A DNA stretch of 64,000 bases from Micromonospora olivasterospora (GTDB lineage: Bacteria; Actinomycetota; Actinomycetes; Mycobacteriales; Micromonosporaceae): assembly GCF_007830265.1 (NCBI RefSeq), contig NZ_VLKE01000001.1, positions 3,224,001 through 3,288,000 on the forward strand. The letters run 5' to 3'. A program made the position numbers and the translations under genes. How positions within the stretch are numbered: the stretch's first letter is position 1; every line of letters starts with the position of its first letter. The notes under the pieces are model-generated. The model searched no databases and was not told the DNA's origin. It saw nothing but the letters and a program-made list of their open reading frames with translations. Shown piece after piece: positions 8,373-20,059 of this stretch.

Positions 8373-9209
8373 TTAAGCCACGGTGTGAGAAAGAGTGCCC
8401 ACGCCTTCGACGACGGCTTCGATCGAGTCGCCGGAGCGGATGACGGCGGCGCCCGGAGTTCCCGTGCAGATGACAGTCCCGGCGGATATGGTCCGCCCTG
8501 CGGTGAAATACTCGACCAGGTAGCCCAGGTCGTACTTCATGTCGGACGTGAGTGCGGTGGCGACGACTTCGCCGTTACGGACGGTCGACACACGGATCGA
8601 CTTCAGGCTCACGTCGTCGAACTCGTCCAGGGTCACCAACTGCGGACCCACGCTGCAGAACGTGTCGAACCCCTTGGCCCAGGGAATGTACCGGGGGTTC
8701 TCGCGGATGACGTCTTCCGCGGTCATGTCGAGCACTGCGGTGACCCCCGCGACGACCGACCGCCAGGAGTCGCGCGGCACGTTCTTGCAGTCCCTGCCGA
8801 TGACCAGGCCCAGCTCGGCCTCGGCGGTCACCCTCCCGCTCTGCGTCGGCAGCTCGATCTGTTGGCCGTTGCCAATGAGGCAGCCACTTGGCCGCAGATA
8901 CGATCCGGGCCCGGAAACGGGCTGCTCGGCGTCCAGATCCCGAGAATGACCCCAGTAGTTCAGGCCGGCGCCCCAGATGTCGGCGCCGTCGATGACAGTC
9001 GCGGCCCCGTCCAGCCGGATGTCGACCTGCCCGGTGGCCGGCAGGCGGTCGACCAGGCGGGCAAGCTCCTCCCTGCGGGAAGAGCCGAGCAGGTCCGCGA
9101 ACCGGGCCGGTGTCTCGAACCCTTCGACCTCCGACAGCGAGACCCAACTCTCGCCGCGGCTGACGAAGACCTGGTGGCCGTCGGGCGTCAGGAATCTGGC
9201 GAGTCTCAC
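8373..9209 (-). CDS. Fumarylacetoacetate hydrolase (FAH) fold enzyme
   Basis: This 278-residue protein has the FAH C-terminal fold used by acylpyruvate hydrolases, 2-oxo-pentenoate hydratases and oxoacid isomerases. Metal-binding residues are visible in EAELGLVIG, in AVLDMTAEDV (Asp) and in the following AKGFDTFCSVGPQ (Lys, Asp), and the closing GTVICTGTPGA segment is typical. The GTG start at 9209 overlaps the aldolase stop by 4 bp (GTGA) and gives a normal N-terminus, MRLARFL. Tight coupling to an aldolase suggests dehydration, hydration, isomerisation or C-C cleavage of the aldol product, a 4-hydroxy-2-oxo acid. Which of these occurs cannot be read from sequence. Confidence 0.9.
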   Translation of the reverse strand: MRLARFLTPDGHQVFVSRGESWVSLSEVEGFETPARFADLLGSSRREELARLVDRLPATGQVDIRLDGAATVIDGADIWGAGLNYWGHSRDLDAEQPVSGPGSYLRPSGCLIGNGQQIELPTQSGRVTAEAELGLVIGRDCKNVPRDSWRSVVAGVTAVLDMTAEDVIRENPRYIPWAKGFDTFCSVGPQLVTLDEFDDVSLKSIRVSTVRNGEVVATALTSDMKYDLGYLVEYFTAGRTISAGTVICTGTPGAAVIRSGDSIEAVVEGVGTLSHTVA

Positions 9210-10261
9210 TGCGTGCCTCCGAAAAGCGCGTCGGCCATGGGGCTGTTCCCGGTCATCGCGGCGCGCTGTGCGATAAGCTGCGCCGCCGCACGGATGTCGT
9301 TCTTGCCGACGCTGTGCTCGGCCAACTCGACAGCAGTCGCCATCAGGTATCCCGGGTCGAGGTAGAACTCCTCGCAGATCTCCTCGATGAGCGGGAAGAA
9401 CCCGGAGTGCACGCCGATCACGCCGCCGAGGACCTGGAGGTTCCGATTGTCCGGCCGCGCATCCAGACCGCCGCGGGAGAACTCCGCGAGCTTCGCCAAC
9501 TTCTGGTAGGAGTAGACGTCGTCGCCGACCATGCTCAAGATTCCGGCCAACGACTCGGTCTCCGCATTGCCGGCGCCTCGGCCGATGCCCGCCAAGGTGC
9601 CGTCGATGATGGCCGCACCGGAATCGAGCGCGGCCAGACTGTTGGCGTTCGCCATGCCGAGGTTGTCGTGGCCGTGAAATCCAACCACGGAGCAGCACTG
9701 CTTGGCGGCTTCGATATAGCGACCAATGTCGCCCGGAAGCATCGAACCGTAGGAGTCAACGATGTACAACCCGGCGATTTCCTGAGGAATGCCGTCCAGC
9801 AGGCTGGGCATACGATCGACTGAGGTGGCGCTCGACTTCATCAGGTTGAGATACACCTGGCCGCAGATCTCGATAGCACGCTTGATGTAGTCGAGATTCT
9901 CCGGAACCTGCTCGGCGGGCATGCCGATGCGCACGAACGACATTCCCTGATCGCACAGGTCGCGGAGGGTCGAGAGTTGACTGAATTCCGGCTGCGCAAA
10001 CATGCCCCATTCGGAGGATGCCAACTCCGCGCGCGCGATCTCGCACCATCTCTTGAGATCGATGTTGCAGGGGCGGATTCCTGCCCTTTCAGCCTCGAAG
10101 CCGACGCCGTGTCCGATCTCGATCTTCGTGATCGGCGTTTCGTCCATGCGGTTGAGCAGGTCGACGACAAATTTCTCGTCGAGTTGGAAATCGACGACGT
10201 ATGACCCTTCGCGCAGAGTTGTGTCGAGGACCTCAACTAGTAGGGACCGTGCTGCCAGCAT
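9206..10261 (-). CDS. DRE-TIM metallo-aldolase, 4-hydroxy-2-oxovalerate aldolase-like
   Basis: This 351-residue protein belongs to the DRE-TIM metallolyase group. The N-terminal DTTLREGSY matches the metal/substrate loop, FHGHDNLGMANANS gives the HxH metal ligands, and DGTLAGIGRGAGNAETE is the aldolase glycine loop. The C-terminal 80 residues look like the communication domain of MhpE/DmpG enzymes. The family splits or joins 4-hydroxy-2-oxo acids using pyruvate or 2-oxobutyrate. The catalytic His that usually follows the serine of the first motif (SH) is Tyr here by my alignment, so chemistry may differ. The start is the ATG at 10261 with GGAG 7 bp upstream; a GTG at 10267 is too close to it. 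It is first in the leftward operon. Confidence 0.85.
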   Translation of the reverse strand: MLAARSLLVEVLDTTLREGSYVVDFQLDEKFVVDLLNRMDETPITKIEIGHGVGFEAERAGIRPCNIDLKRWCEIARAELASSEWGMFAQPEFSQLSTLRDLCDQGMSFVRIGMPAEQVPENLDYIKRAIEICGQVYLNLMKSSATSVDRMPSLLDGIPQEIAGLYIVDSYGSMLPGDIGRYIEAAKQCCSVVGFHGHDNLGMANANSLAALDSGAAIIDGTLAGIGRGAGNAETESLAGILSMVGDDVYSYQKLAKLAEFSRGGLDARPDNRNLQVLGGVIGVHSGFFPLIEEICEEFYLDPGYLMATAVELAEHSVGKNDIRAAAQLIAQRAAMTGNSPMADALFGGTQ

Positions 10262-10919
10262 GCTCACTCTCCGAACTTGGACGGCTAGGAACTCGCGGTC
10301 GCAACGCTGCTCCGGAGTGCCCAGTTACGGCAGTCAACGTGGATCGGCAACGTCCTGGTGGTCTCAGGGTCGCATCAGGAAATCCATTCCAGAATTCTGG
10401 ATCTGCCGGGAAATGCGCACCGCTGTAGTCTTGCGGCGTGAGCTTGGCGGAACCTTGTCGCCATCTTGCCCAATGCACTCCTGCTCGGATATCCGTGGCA
10501 CTGGGCGGACTTGCCGCCCCCATCCTGAATTTTCCTTGTCGATACGCTTTTCGCGTTCATCGCGTTCGATGCCCGTTCCCGGCGTCGGTGGATGCTTCCG
10601 CCGCGCCGGGAGCGACAGGCGTTGACGGGCCAGCTCGGCCCAGTGCGGCGGGTGATCCCGCGGGTTGGGATAGGCCGTTGGTGCGGGGTGTCCCGATGGT
10701 GATGGTCTGCCAGCGCAGGGGCGGCTGAGCGTGAAGCGGTGTGGCGGTAGGCGGCCGGATGGTCGGCGGTGGAACCTGGTGCGGGTCGGGTCTGATCGCC
10801 CGAATGTTTCGCACCTGGTACATGCTGCGTGGTACGTCGTATCCGTTGCTCCGCGAACAGCCGGCATGAATATCGCGGAACGGTGGCGGTGAGGACACGC
10901 CAGGGCTTAGCGTCAATGC
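10262..10919. other. 658-bp intergenic region upstream of the biosynthetic operon
   Basis: No convincing gene lies here. Open frames exist on both strands but they are rich in Arg/Pro/Ser and have no recognisable motif or good ribosome site. The region must contain the promoter of the leftward operon and any promoter of the rightward gene at 10920. Its base composition is less GC-rich than its neighbours, especially 10370-10560, and one perfect 14-bp palindrome stands out (listed separately). Confidence 0.6.
10388..10401. promoter_or_regulatory. 14-bp perfect palindrome, candidate operator
   Basis: TCCAGAATTCTGGA is a perfect inverted repeat located 127 bp upstream of the start of the first gene in the leftward operon. 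Its position and symmetry suit a dimeric regulator. No regulator gene is visible in the window part of the cluster, so the binding protein would be encoded further left or elsewhere. Confidence 0.4.
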
Positions 10920-11429
10920 GTGGAGGTGGGCCGCGGGGTGCTGCTAGCGCTGGCGATCACCGGTGTGGCGAGCCTGCCGGTGCTGTTCGCGCTGGTCTTC
11001 TGCGCCGACGAGATCATCGACCGGCTCGCCTGCGGGTACGCCGAGTGGCGCGAGCGGCGCCGCGAACGCCGTACCATCGCCCGGCTGGACCGGGCCGTCG
11101 AGGCCGACGCGCTCACCCGGAACGTCGACCTCAGCGAGTTCGACCGGCCCGGCCGCCGCTCCCTCCAGCAGATCGCCGCCGACCTGCGCCGCTTCGGCGG
11201 TCACCGGGTCAACCAGGGCGGCCGGGCCGTCATCTGGCACCCGGCCGTCCTCGACGCGTACGACCGGCACCTGCGGGCGGCCTGCCGCTGCCTGGGGCTG
11301 GCGGAGCACCTGGGCGAGCTGGAGGGCGTCGATCGGGAGATCGAACGGGTGCGGGTCGAGGGGCTGCTGGATGCGGCCGGGCTCACCCTGCCGGCCGCCC
11401 GGGCACCGCGCCGCCAGCGGCACCGCTGA
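10920..11429 (+). CDS. Membrane-anchored hypothetical protein
   Basis: The product has about 169 residues. An N-terminal hydrophobic helix (residues 7-28) is followed by a strongly charged helical region rich in Arg and Glu, then a compact domain with no motif I recognise. The C-terminus is basic. The start is GTG at 10920; a GTG two codons later is possible. The gene ends 14 bp before thpR and probably shares a transcript with it. The coding-strand GC bias at third positions supports a real gene. Confidence 0.6.
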   Translation: MEVGRGVLLALAITGVASLPVLFALVFCADEIIDRLACGYAEWRERRRERRTIARLDRAVEADALTRNVDLSEFDRPGRRSLQQIAADLRRFGGHRVNQGGRAVIWHPAVLDAYDRHLRAACRCLGLAEHLGELEGVDREIERVRVEGLLDAAGLTLPAARAPRRQRHR

Positions 11430-11443
11430 GCGGCGTACCCACG

Positions 11444-12022
11444 GTGCGGCTCTTCGTCGCGGTCTACCCGCCGCGCCCCGCGGTGGACGACCTGTCCGCG
11501 CGGGTGGCGGAGTTGCGCGTCGGCCTGGCCGCGGCGGGTGGCATCAACGTACGGCTGGCCGACCCGGCGAACGCGCACCTCACGCTCGCCTTCCTCGGCG
11601 AGGTGGAGACGGATCGGCTGGTCGACGTGGAGAGCGCGCTCGGCCTCGCCGCCGAGACGTTCCGGGGCGGCCGGGACGGCTCGCCGGTGCTGCGGCTGGG
11701 CGGCGGCGGGAGCTTCGGGCGGGGCCGGTTCACCGTGCTCTGGGTGGACGTGCGCGGCGACATCGAGGCGTTGGCGGTCCTGGCCCGGCTCGTCCGGCTC
11801 CGGCTCCGGCGCGGGCGACTGCCGTACGACGAGAAGCCGTTCCGCCCGCACCTGACGATCGCCCGCCCCGGCGACCGGATCGACCGGGCGGACGTCCTCG
11901 CCGACCGGGAGGCCCTGCACGAGTACCTCGGGCCGGAGTGGCCGGCCGCCGAGCTGGTGCTGATGCGCAGCCACCAGGGCCCCCGGCCGACGTACGACCG
12001 GCTGGCCGCCTGGCCGATCTAG
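11444..12022 (+). CDS. thpR: RNA 2',3'-cyclic phosphodiesterase
   Basis: This 192-residue member of the 2H phosphoesterase superfamily (LigT/ThpR) opens RNA 2',3'-cyclic phosphates to 2'-phosphates. The two HxT signature motifs are seen as HLTLAFLG near residue 45 and HLTIARPG near residue 138, with the usual spacing. The N-terminus MRLFVAVYPP is typical, which fixes the GTG at 11444. It follows the membrane-anchored protein gene closely. The physiological role in bacteria, in RNA repair or turnover, is not settled. Confidence 0.88.
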   Translation: MRLFVAVYPPRPAVDDLSARVAELRVGLAAAGGINVRLADPANAHLTLAFLGEVETDRLVDVESALGLAAETFRGGRDGSPVLRLGGGGSFGRGRFTVLWVDVRGDIEALAVLARLVRLRLRRGRLPYDEKPFRPHLTIARPGDRIDRADVLADREALHEYLGPEWPAAELVLMRSHQGPRPTYDRLAAWPI

Positions 12023-12041
12023 GGCGGTGGGCCCAGCCGGG

Positions 12042-13022
12042 TCACCCCGCCCAGGGGGCCACCGGATACCAGGGGATGATCTCGCGGCGGGCGAGCAGCC
12101 GCACGTCCCAGTAGAGGAACGTGAACGCGCCGGCGACGATGAACGCCACGGCGGTCAGGGCCGCCAGGCGGCTCGGCCGGGCGGCGAACCACCGTTGCAG
12201 GCGCGTGCCGGCGAGCCAGGCCAGCAGCAGGAACAGCGCCGCCATGATGACGATGTTGCCGACGGACTGGAGGGTGAACGCCGCCGCCCCGTAGAGCGGG
12301 TTGCCGCTCTCCGCGGCGTCGCGGAACATCGCCCGGAACAGCGGGAAGGGCCGCCCGATCAGGAAGCCGCCGATCAGCGCGCCCATGAAGACCATGGGCG
12401 CGTTGGGGTGCCGCCGGGCGATCCGGGCGAAGGGGTCCGGCACGACGCCGAGCGAGGCCAGCCCGAGGTAGATCATCACCAGCCCGATCACCCCGAAGAC
12501 CACCATGGACTGGACGCTCCGCGACGACAGGCTGCCGGGCTCGGTCGGCGCGGTGGAGAACTGCGGCATCGACGTGCCGACGAGGCCGACGACCGCGCCG
12601 TACGTGGCTGACACGGCGACCATGCCCACGGACATCCAACCAAGCGGCTTCAGCGGCTGCACCAGCCTGCCGAACCTGCTGCCGGTGGTGCCGCTCAAGG
12701 GGGCGAGGGCGCCGAAGGCGGCGATGTTGCAGGCCGTGAACGTGCCGGCGATCCCCGAGACGAAGGCGAACAGGACGCCGGCCGCGATCCCCTGGATCGG
12801 CGTCTCCTTGGCGTCGTGGCCGAGGAGGGTGTTGGCGACGTTGTCGCCGATGGTCTGGTCCACGAACTCCGCTGACCAGACCACCGTCAGCAGGAAGCCG
12901 CCGAGGACGCCGAGCAGGACGAGCAGTGCTCGCCGTCGGGGGAAGTGCCCGTTGACGAAGGCCGAAGTTCCGGTCGGGACGGGGGTGCGGGCCCGCCGGG
13001 GAGGTCGGTGCGTCTGCGTCAC
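12042..13022 (-). CDS. Polytopic membrane protein, possibly DsbD/CcdA-like
   Basis: This 326-residue protein has about eight predicted hydrophobic helices after a basic 30-residue N-terminus. The segment GTFTACNIAAFGALAPL is reminiscent of the first helix of DsbD/CcdA-type electron-transfer proteins, which carry a cysteine followed by a proline-containing stretch, but the usual second redox cysteine is not evident. I would leave the function open. The GTG start at 13022 is supported by GAGGAG about 8 bp upstream. It converges on thpR with 19 bp between the stops. Confidence 0.7.
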   Translation of the reverse strand: MTQTHRPPRRARTPVPTGTSAFVNGHFPRRRALLVLLGVLGGFLLTVVWSAEFVDQTIGDNVANTLLGHDAKETPIQGIAAGVLFAFVSGIAGTFTACNIAAFGALAPLSGTTGSRFGRLVQPLKPLGWMSVGMVAVSATYGAVVGLVGTSMPQFSTAPTEPGSLSSRSVQSMVVFGVIGLVMIYLGLASLGVVPDPFARIARRHPNAPMVFMGALIGGFLIGRPFPLFRAMFRDAAESGNPLYGAAAFTLQSVGNIVIMAALFLLLAWLAGTRLQRWFAARPSRLAALTAVAFIVAGAFTFLYWDVRLLARREIIPWYPVAPWAG

Positions 13023-13183
13023 GCTGCGCTCCTCACAGAGGGGAAAAGATCGGTCACCCTCAGTGTGGCGTTTTCGTGGGCGCCCGGGTTCTTCCAGCCT
13101 GCGCAATCGGGAGGCCGCCGGCGTGGGCCTGATCCACCCGGGCTGACCGGCCCGCGGGGCGGCGCACGCCGCCCCGCGACGGG

Positions 13184-14266
13184 TCAGGAGGACTCGCGGG
13201 CCGCCGGGCCGCTGCCGAAGAGGACGTCGTCCCAGCTCGGCAACCGCTTGCGCGGCTTGCCGGAGGTGTCGGTCGACTCGCCGCCGGCCGCCGCCGCGGC
13301 ACCCGTGCGCCGGGGCCGGAGCACGGCCAGCGACGGCACGGCCGGGACCTCCTTCGGCGCGTCCGAGTCGTCGTCGAACGCCGAGCCCTGGCCACCGCCG
13401 AGCAGGGCCGCCGCCCCGCCGGCGACCGCCCGCTGCCGGGGCGCCTCGGGGCCGGCCAACGCGGCCGGCGTACGCGGCTCCAGGCCGCGCCCCGACGTGC
13501 CGCCGAGCGGCCGGTCGAGCGAGGCCAGCAGGGCGTCCCGCCCCGCCCGGATCGGGTCCCGGCCCGGGCGGCCGGGCTCGCCGGCCGCGGCGGGCAGGCC
13601 GTGCCCGCCCCGGCTCGGCTCGGTGCGCGACGGACCGGGCAGCGCGTGGCCGCCCCGCTCCGGCGCCGGCTCCTGGCCGAGGATGGGCGTCGGACGCTCG
13701 GCGCACAGGTACTGCGCCATGTCGTCGTGCGGCGTGACGTGCTGCCGGGTCTTGTCCAGATCCCAGATCGCCTGGGCCGTGGCCTTGCCCGACGGCCAGG
13801 TGGCGATGATCCGCCAGGTGCCGTCCTCGCGGCGGTACGCGTCCCAGGAGATCTTCTCCGTGTCGATCCCGTGCTGGGCCAGCCGGCCGTTGACCACCTC
13901 GGCCAGCGGGGTCGGCTTCTCCGCGCCCTTGAGCCGGGTACGGCGGGCGTGCTGGGCCAGCATCGCCCGCTCCTGCAGGACCGGGCCGGCGTAGCGCAGC
14001 ACCCGGTCGACCGGTACGCCCGCGATGCGGGCCACGTCCTCGGCGGACTCGCCGGCGCGGATTCGGGCCTGGATGTCCCGGGGGGACAGTGACGGCACCA
14101 GGCCGGCGGTCGGCGCCACGACGGCGAGCGGAGTCGCGCCCGGCTCGGCGTGCAGCGCGCCGGCGACGCGCTCGTCGATCGGCAGGGCGAGAAGGCGCCC
14201 GACCTCGTCCGTGAGCACCAGGGCCTGGCCGTCCTCGGAGAGGGCGACGAAGCGTACTGGGCGCAT
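13184..14266 (-). CDS. sepH: Septation protein SepH
   Basis: The 360-residue product matches SepH (DUF3071 N-terminal domain), which binds FtsZ in actinobacteria and promotes Z-ring assembly. The N-terminus MRPVRFVALSEDGQALVL is typical. A helix-turn-helix-like segment lies at RDIQARIRAGESAEDVARI, followed by conserved WDAYRREDGTWRI. The C-terminal half is disordered, rich in Pro, Gly, Arg and Ala, and ends with the short KRLPSWDDVLFG motif. The ATG at 14266 has GGAGG about 7 bp upstream. It is single-gene, with 187 bp to serC. Confidence 0.93.
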   Translation of the reverse strand: MRPVRFVALSEDGQALVLTDEVGRLLALPIDERVAGALHAEPGATPLAVVAPTAGLVPSLSPRDIQARIRAGESAEDVARIAGVPVDRVLRYAGPVLQERAMLAQHARRTRLKGAEKPTPLAEVVNGRLAQHGIDTEKISWDAYRREDGTWRIIATWPSGKATAQAIWDLDKTRQHVTPHDDMAQYLCAERPTPILGQEPAPERGGHALPGPSRTEPSRGGHGLPAAAGEPGRPGRDPIRAGRDALLASLDRPLGGTSGRGLEPRTPAALAGPEAPRQRAVAGGAAALLGGGQGSAFDDDSDAPKEVPAVPSLAVLRPRRTGAAAAAGGESTDTSGKPRKRLPSWDDVLFGSGPAARESS

Positions 14267-14452
14267 CAGTCTGCCTCCGTCCCGCTTCGCTGGCCGCACG
14301 CCACGAGTCAGCCACCCGGGCGTCTGAAGGACCACGGTACGCCCATCCGTAATCAGGTGGGGGATCCGACACCCGCATGTCGCGGATGACCTGGGCGTAC
14401 GGTCACAGTGGGTGGTCGCGGGTGCTACCGTGGCCACCCACCGTGACGGCGT

Positions 14453-16921
<2,469 letters not shown>

Positions 16922-17106
16922 TTAGGCGATCCTCAGGGTTGTGTTCGTGACATCTTGCCTGGCGAGTAACCAACCGCGCGACCCACCGCGACTGTGCTGC
17001 ACGCGACATCCCCGCCGGTGGACATTCGGCCGCACAGGGTGAGACTGGGGCGTACGGGCTGGCCAGCGCCGGGGGCGCGCGCGGCCCGGCGAGGGGGAGA
17101 ACGACT

Positions 17107-17787
17107 GTGACGGGTGACACACCCCAGCGGGGCGGCATGCGTAACGAGTACGCGGACGAGCTGGGCCTTTCCGAGGCGGACCTCGCGGCCGACTGGCACG
17201 CCCAGTTCGCCCGCTGGTTCGCCGACGCGGTGGCCCTCGGCCTGCCCGAGCCGAACGCGATGGTGGTCGGCACCGCCGACGCCGCGGGCCGGCCCAGCGG
17301 CCGCACCGTCCTGCTGAAGGCGTACGACCGGCAGGGCTTCGTCTTCTTCACCAACCACGGCTCCCGCAAGGGCGTCGAGGCGCTGGCCAACCCGTACGCC
17401 AGCCTGGTCTTCCCCTGGTTCGCCATGCACCGGCAGGTGGTGGTCGCCGGCCGGATCGAACCGGTCGACCGGTCCGAGACCGAGTCGTACTTCGCCAGCC
17501 GGCCGCGCGGCTCGCAGCTCGGCGCCTGGGCCAGCGCCCAGTCCCGGGTGATCCCCGACCGGGCCGCGCTGGAGGCGAGCTACCGGGCGGCGGCCGAGCG
17601 GTTCGGCGACGCCGAGCCGATTCCCGCCCCGGCGCACTGGGGCGGGCTGCGGGTGCGGCCGGAGTCCGTCGAGTTCTGGCAGGGCCGGCCCAACCGGCTG
17701 CACGACCGGCTCCGGTTCCGCCGCACGGCCGACGCGGGCGGCACGGCCGACGACGGCCACTGGGCCGTGGAGCGGTTGGCGCCGTGA
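17107..17787 (+). CDS. pdxH: Pyridoxamine 5'-phosphate oxidase
   Basis: This 226-residue FMN enzyme oxidises pyridoxamine or pyridoxine phosphate to PLP. The N-terminal [18 protein letters not shown] is typical of the family. FMN/PLP segments include [20 protein letters not shown] and SRKGVEAL, with [19 protein letters not shown] and the C-terminal [12 protein letters not shown] loop. GTG at 17107 is preceded by GGGGGAG. It overlaps the downstream MFS gene by 4 bp. Confidence 0.95.
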   Translation: MTGDTPQRGGMRNEYADELGLSEADLAADWHAQFARWFADAVALGLPEPNAMVVGTADAAGRPSGRTVLLKAYDRQGFVFFTNHGSRKGVEALANPYASLVFPWFAMHRQVVVAGRIEPVDRSETESYFASRPRGSQLGAWASAQSRVIPDRAALEASYRAAAERFGDAEPIPAPAHWGGLRVRPESVEFWQGRPNRLHDRLRFRRTADAGGTADDGHWAVERLAP

Positions 17788-19085
17788 CCGCTGTCAAGGA
17801 GGCCCGGCCGCGCGCGGCGCGCCGCTGGGCGATCGACCTGCGCCCGCTCGGCGTGCCCGCGTACCGGCGGGTGTGGCTCGGCAACGGCGTGGCCATGTTC
17901 GGCTTCCAGTTCACCGCCGTCGCCGTGCCCGTGGAGATGTACGCGCTGACCGGCGGCTCGTTCTGGGTCGGGCTGATCGGTGTGGCCGGCTTCCTGCCCC
18001 TGCTGGTCTTCGGGCTGTGGGGCGGGGCCGTCGCCGACGTCCGGGACCGCCGCCGGGTGCTGCTCGCCGCCGGGACGCTGCTCTGGGCGTCGACGCTGGC
18101 GCTGCTGGCGCAGGCGCTGCTCCGGGTGGGCAGCCCGGTACTGCTGCTGACCCTGGTGGCGGTGCAGTCCACGGCCTTCGCGATCACCTCGCCCGCCCGC
18201 AACGCGATCCTGCCCCGGCTGGTCCCCGCCGAGCTGCTGTCGGCGGCGAGCACGCTGAACTTCACCACCTTCACCGCGGCCTCGGTGTTCGGGCCGCTGG
18301 CCGCGGGCCTGATCTTCACGTTCTGGCACCCGGACGTGGGGCTGCCCGTGGCGTACGCGGTGGACGCGCTGCTGTTCACCGTCTCGCTCTGGGCCACCTT
18401 CCGGCTGCCCGCGATGCCTCCGGAACCCGACGCGGACGGCGCCGCCGCGCCCCGCCGGGCCGGGCTGGCCAGCATCGCCGACGGCCTCCGCTACCTGGCC
18501 ACCACGCCGGTGCTGCTGCTCTCCTTCGCCATCGACCTCATCGCGATGGTGCTGGCGATGCCCCGGGCGCTCTTCCCCGAGACGGCCGAGCAGCGGTTCG
18601 GCGGCGGCGCCGCCGTCGGCTGGCTGTACGCGGCGATCTCGATCGGTGCGATGCTCGGCGGGCTCACCTCCGGCTGGATCGGCCGGATCCGTCGGCAGGG
18701 GCTGGTGCTGGTCCTCGCCGTCGTGGGCTGGGGCGTGGCCGTGGCGGTGGCCGGGCTGGCCCACCAGCTCTGGCTGGTGGTCGGGCTGCTCGCCGTGGCC
18801 GGCGCGGCCGACCTGGTCAGCGCGGTCGTCCGGCAGACGATGCTGCTGGTGTACGCGCCGGACCGGATGCGGGGCCGGCTGCAGGGCGTCAACACCGTGG
18901 TCATCGCCGGCGGCCCCCGCCTCGGGGACCTGCGGGCCGGCGCGGTGGCCGCCGGGTTCGGCGCCGGTGCCGCCTGGATCAGCGGCGGGCTCGCCGCCGC
19001 GGTGCTGGCGGTGCTGCTGGTGGCGGTCTTCCCCGCGCTGGCGCGCTACCGGTCCGCCGTCGCGTCCGGCGGGGACGAGGCGTGA
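17784..19085 (+). CDS. MFS transporter, EntS/MFS_3 type
   Basis: This 433-residue protein has about twelve hydrophobic segments and the family loop [14 protein letters not shown] after helix 2. The GTG start overlaps the pdxH stop (GTGA), so the two are co-translated, but no link to vitamin B6 is implied. The middle loop is hydrophilic ([13 protein letters not shown]). The substrate is unknown; multidrug or siderophore export are common roles in this group. Confidence 0.88.
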   Translation: MTAVKEARPRAARRWAIDLRPLGVPAYRRVWLGNGVAMFGFQFTAVAVPVEMYALTGGSFWVGLIGVAGFLPLLVFGLWGGAVADVRDRRRVLLAAGTLLWASTLALLAQALLRVGSPVLLLTLVAVQSTAFAITSPARNAILPRLVPAELLSAASTLNFTTFTAASVFGPLAAGLIFTFWHPDVGLPVAYAVDALLFTVSLWATFRLPAMPPEPDADGAAAPRRAGLASIADGLRYLATTPVLLLSFAIDLIAMVLAMPRALFPETAEQRFGGGAAVGWLYAAISIGAMLGGLTSGWIGRIRRQGLVLVLAVVGWGVAVAVAGLAHQLWLVVGLLAVAGAADLVSAVVRQTMLLVYAPDRMRGRLQGVNTVVIAGGPRLGDLRAGAVAAGFGAGAAWISGGLAAAVLAVLLVAVFPALARYRSAVASGGDEA

Positions 19086-19094
19086 GCGTGCCGA

Positions 19095-19100
19095 TAGGGT
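19095..19100 (+). promoter_or_regulatory. Candidate -10 element of a leaderless promoter
   Basis: TAGGGT ends 7 bp before the ATG at 19108, and no Shine-Dalgarno sequence lies in between. This TANNNT spacing is the actinobacterial pattern for transcripts starting at the initiation codon. It sits inside the short gap after the MFS stop. No good -35 is apparent. Confidence 0.5.
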
Positions 19101-19107
19101 CCCGGGC

Positions 19108-20037
19108 ATGGAGAACGCCGCGACCCGTCCGCCGTCAGGTGAACAGTGGAGCATCGCCGCCGCCGGCCACGAGGCCGTGATCGTCGAGGTGGGGGGCGGC
19201 CTGCGGGCCTACCGGCACGACGGCGTCGACTACCTCGACGGGTACGGCGTCGACGAGCTGTGCCCCGGCGGGGCCGGGCAGGTGCTGGCGCCCTGGCCGA
19301 ACCGGATCCGGGACGGGGCGTACGAGTTCGGGGGCCGCCCGTTGCGGCTCACCCTGACCGAGCCGACCCGGCACAACGCCATCCACGGCCTGGTCAACTG
19401 GGTGCCGTGGCGCCTCGTCGAGCGGTCCGACGACTCCGTCACCGTCGGGTACGACCTGCCGCCGCACCCCGGCTACCCCTGGGCGCTGCGGCTGCTCACC
19501 CGGTGGAGCGTGGGGCCCGGCGGCCTGCGCGTCGAGCCGGAGGCCACCAACGTCGGCCCCGAGCCGTGCCCGTTCGGCTGGTCCACGCACCCGTACCTGC
19601 GCCTGCCCGGGGTGGCGGTCGACGACCTCCGCCTGCGCGTGCCGGGCCGGAGCCGGGTGCTGGTGGACGGCCGGCTGCTCCCGATCGGGATCGCGCCGGT
19701 CGCCGGCACCGAGTGCGACTACACCACGCCGCGGCGCATCGGCCCCGCAGTGCTCGACACCGCGTTCGGCGACGTGATCCGCGACGCCGACGGCGGTTCG
19801 TCGGTCACCCTGACCGCCCCGGACGACTCGGCGGCCGTACGGGTCTGGGCCGACCCGGCGTTCGGCTGGTGGCAGGTCTTCACCGGCGACACCCTCGACG
19901 GCGAGCGGCACCGCCGCTCCGTGGCCGTCGAGCCGATGACCTGCCCGCCGGACGCGTTCCGCTCCGGCCGGGACGTGATCACGCTGGAGCCCGGGCAGAC
20001 CTGGCGGGGTGCCTGGGGCATCCGGCCCGGCGCCTGA
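19108..20037 (+). CDS. Aldose 1-epimerase family protein
   Basis: This 309-residue beta-sandwich protein of the GalM superfamily interconverts sugar anomers. Matches include GQVLAPWPNRIRDGAYEFGG near the substrate site, NAIHGLVNWVPW with the catalytic His, WSTHPYLRLPG with the second His, and the late VAVEPMTCPPDAFRSG with the catalytic Glu. The arrangement follows the actinobacterial GalM-like subgroup. It reads as a possibly leaderless gene. The sugar substrate is not identifiable. Confidence 0.88.
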   Translation: MENAATRPPSGEQWSIAAAGHEAVIVEVGGGLRAYRHDGVDYLDGYGVDELCPGGAGQVLAPWPNRIRDGAYEFGGRPLRLTLTEPTRHNAIHGLVNWVPWRLVERSDDSVTVGYDLPPHPGYPWALRLLTRWSVGPGGLRVEPEATNVGPEPCPFGWSTHPYLRLPGVAVDDLRLRVPGRSRVLVDGRLLPIGIAPVAGTECDYTTPRRIGPAVLDTAFGDVIRDADGGSSVTLTAPDDSAAVRVWADPAFGWWQVFTGDTLDGERHRRSVAVEPMTCPPDAFRSGRDVITLEPGQTWRGAWGIRPGA

Positions 20038-20059
20038 GCCCGGAGACGGGGAGCGCGGC

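Noticed and set aside
10364..10867. A leftward open frame of 167 codons in the gap upstream of the biosynthetic operon.
   Set aside because: It has no Shine-Dalgarno sequence, an Arg/Pro/Ser-rich composition and no family resemblance; calling it would hide the regulatory region.
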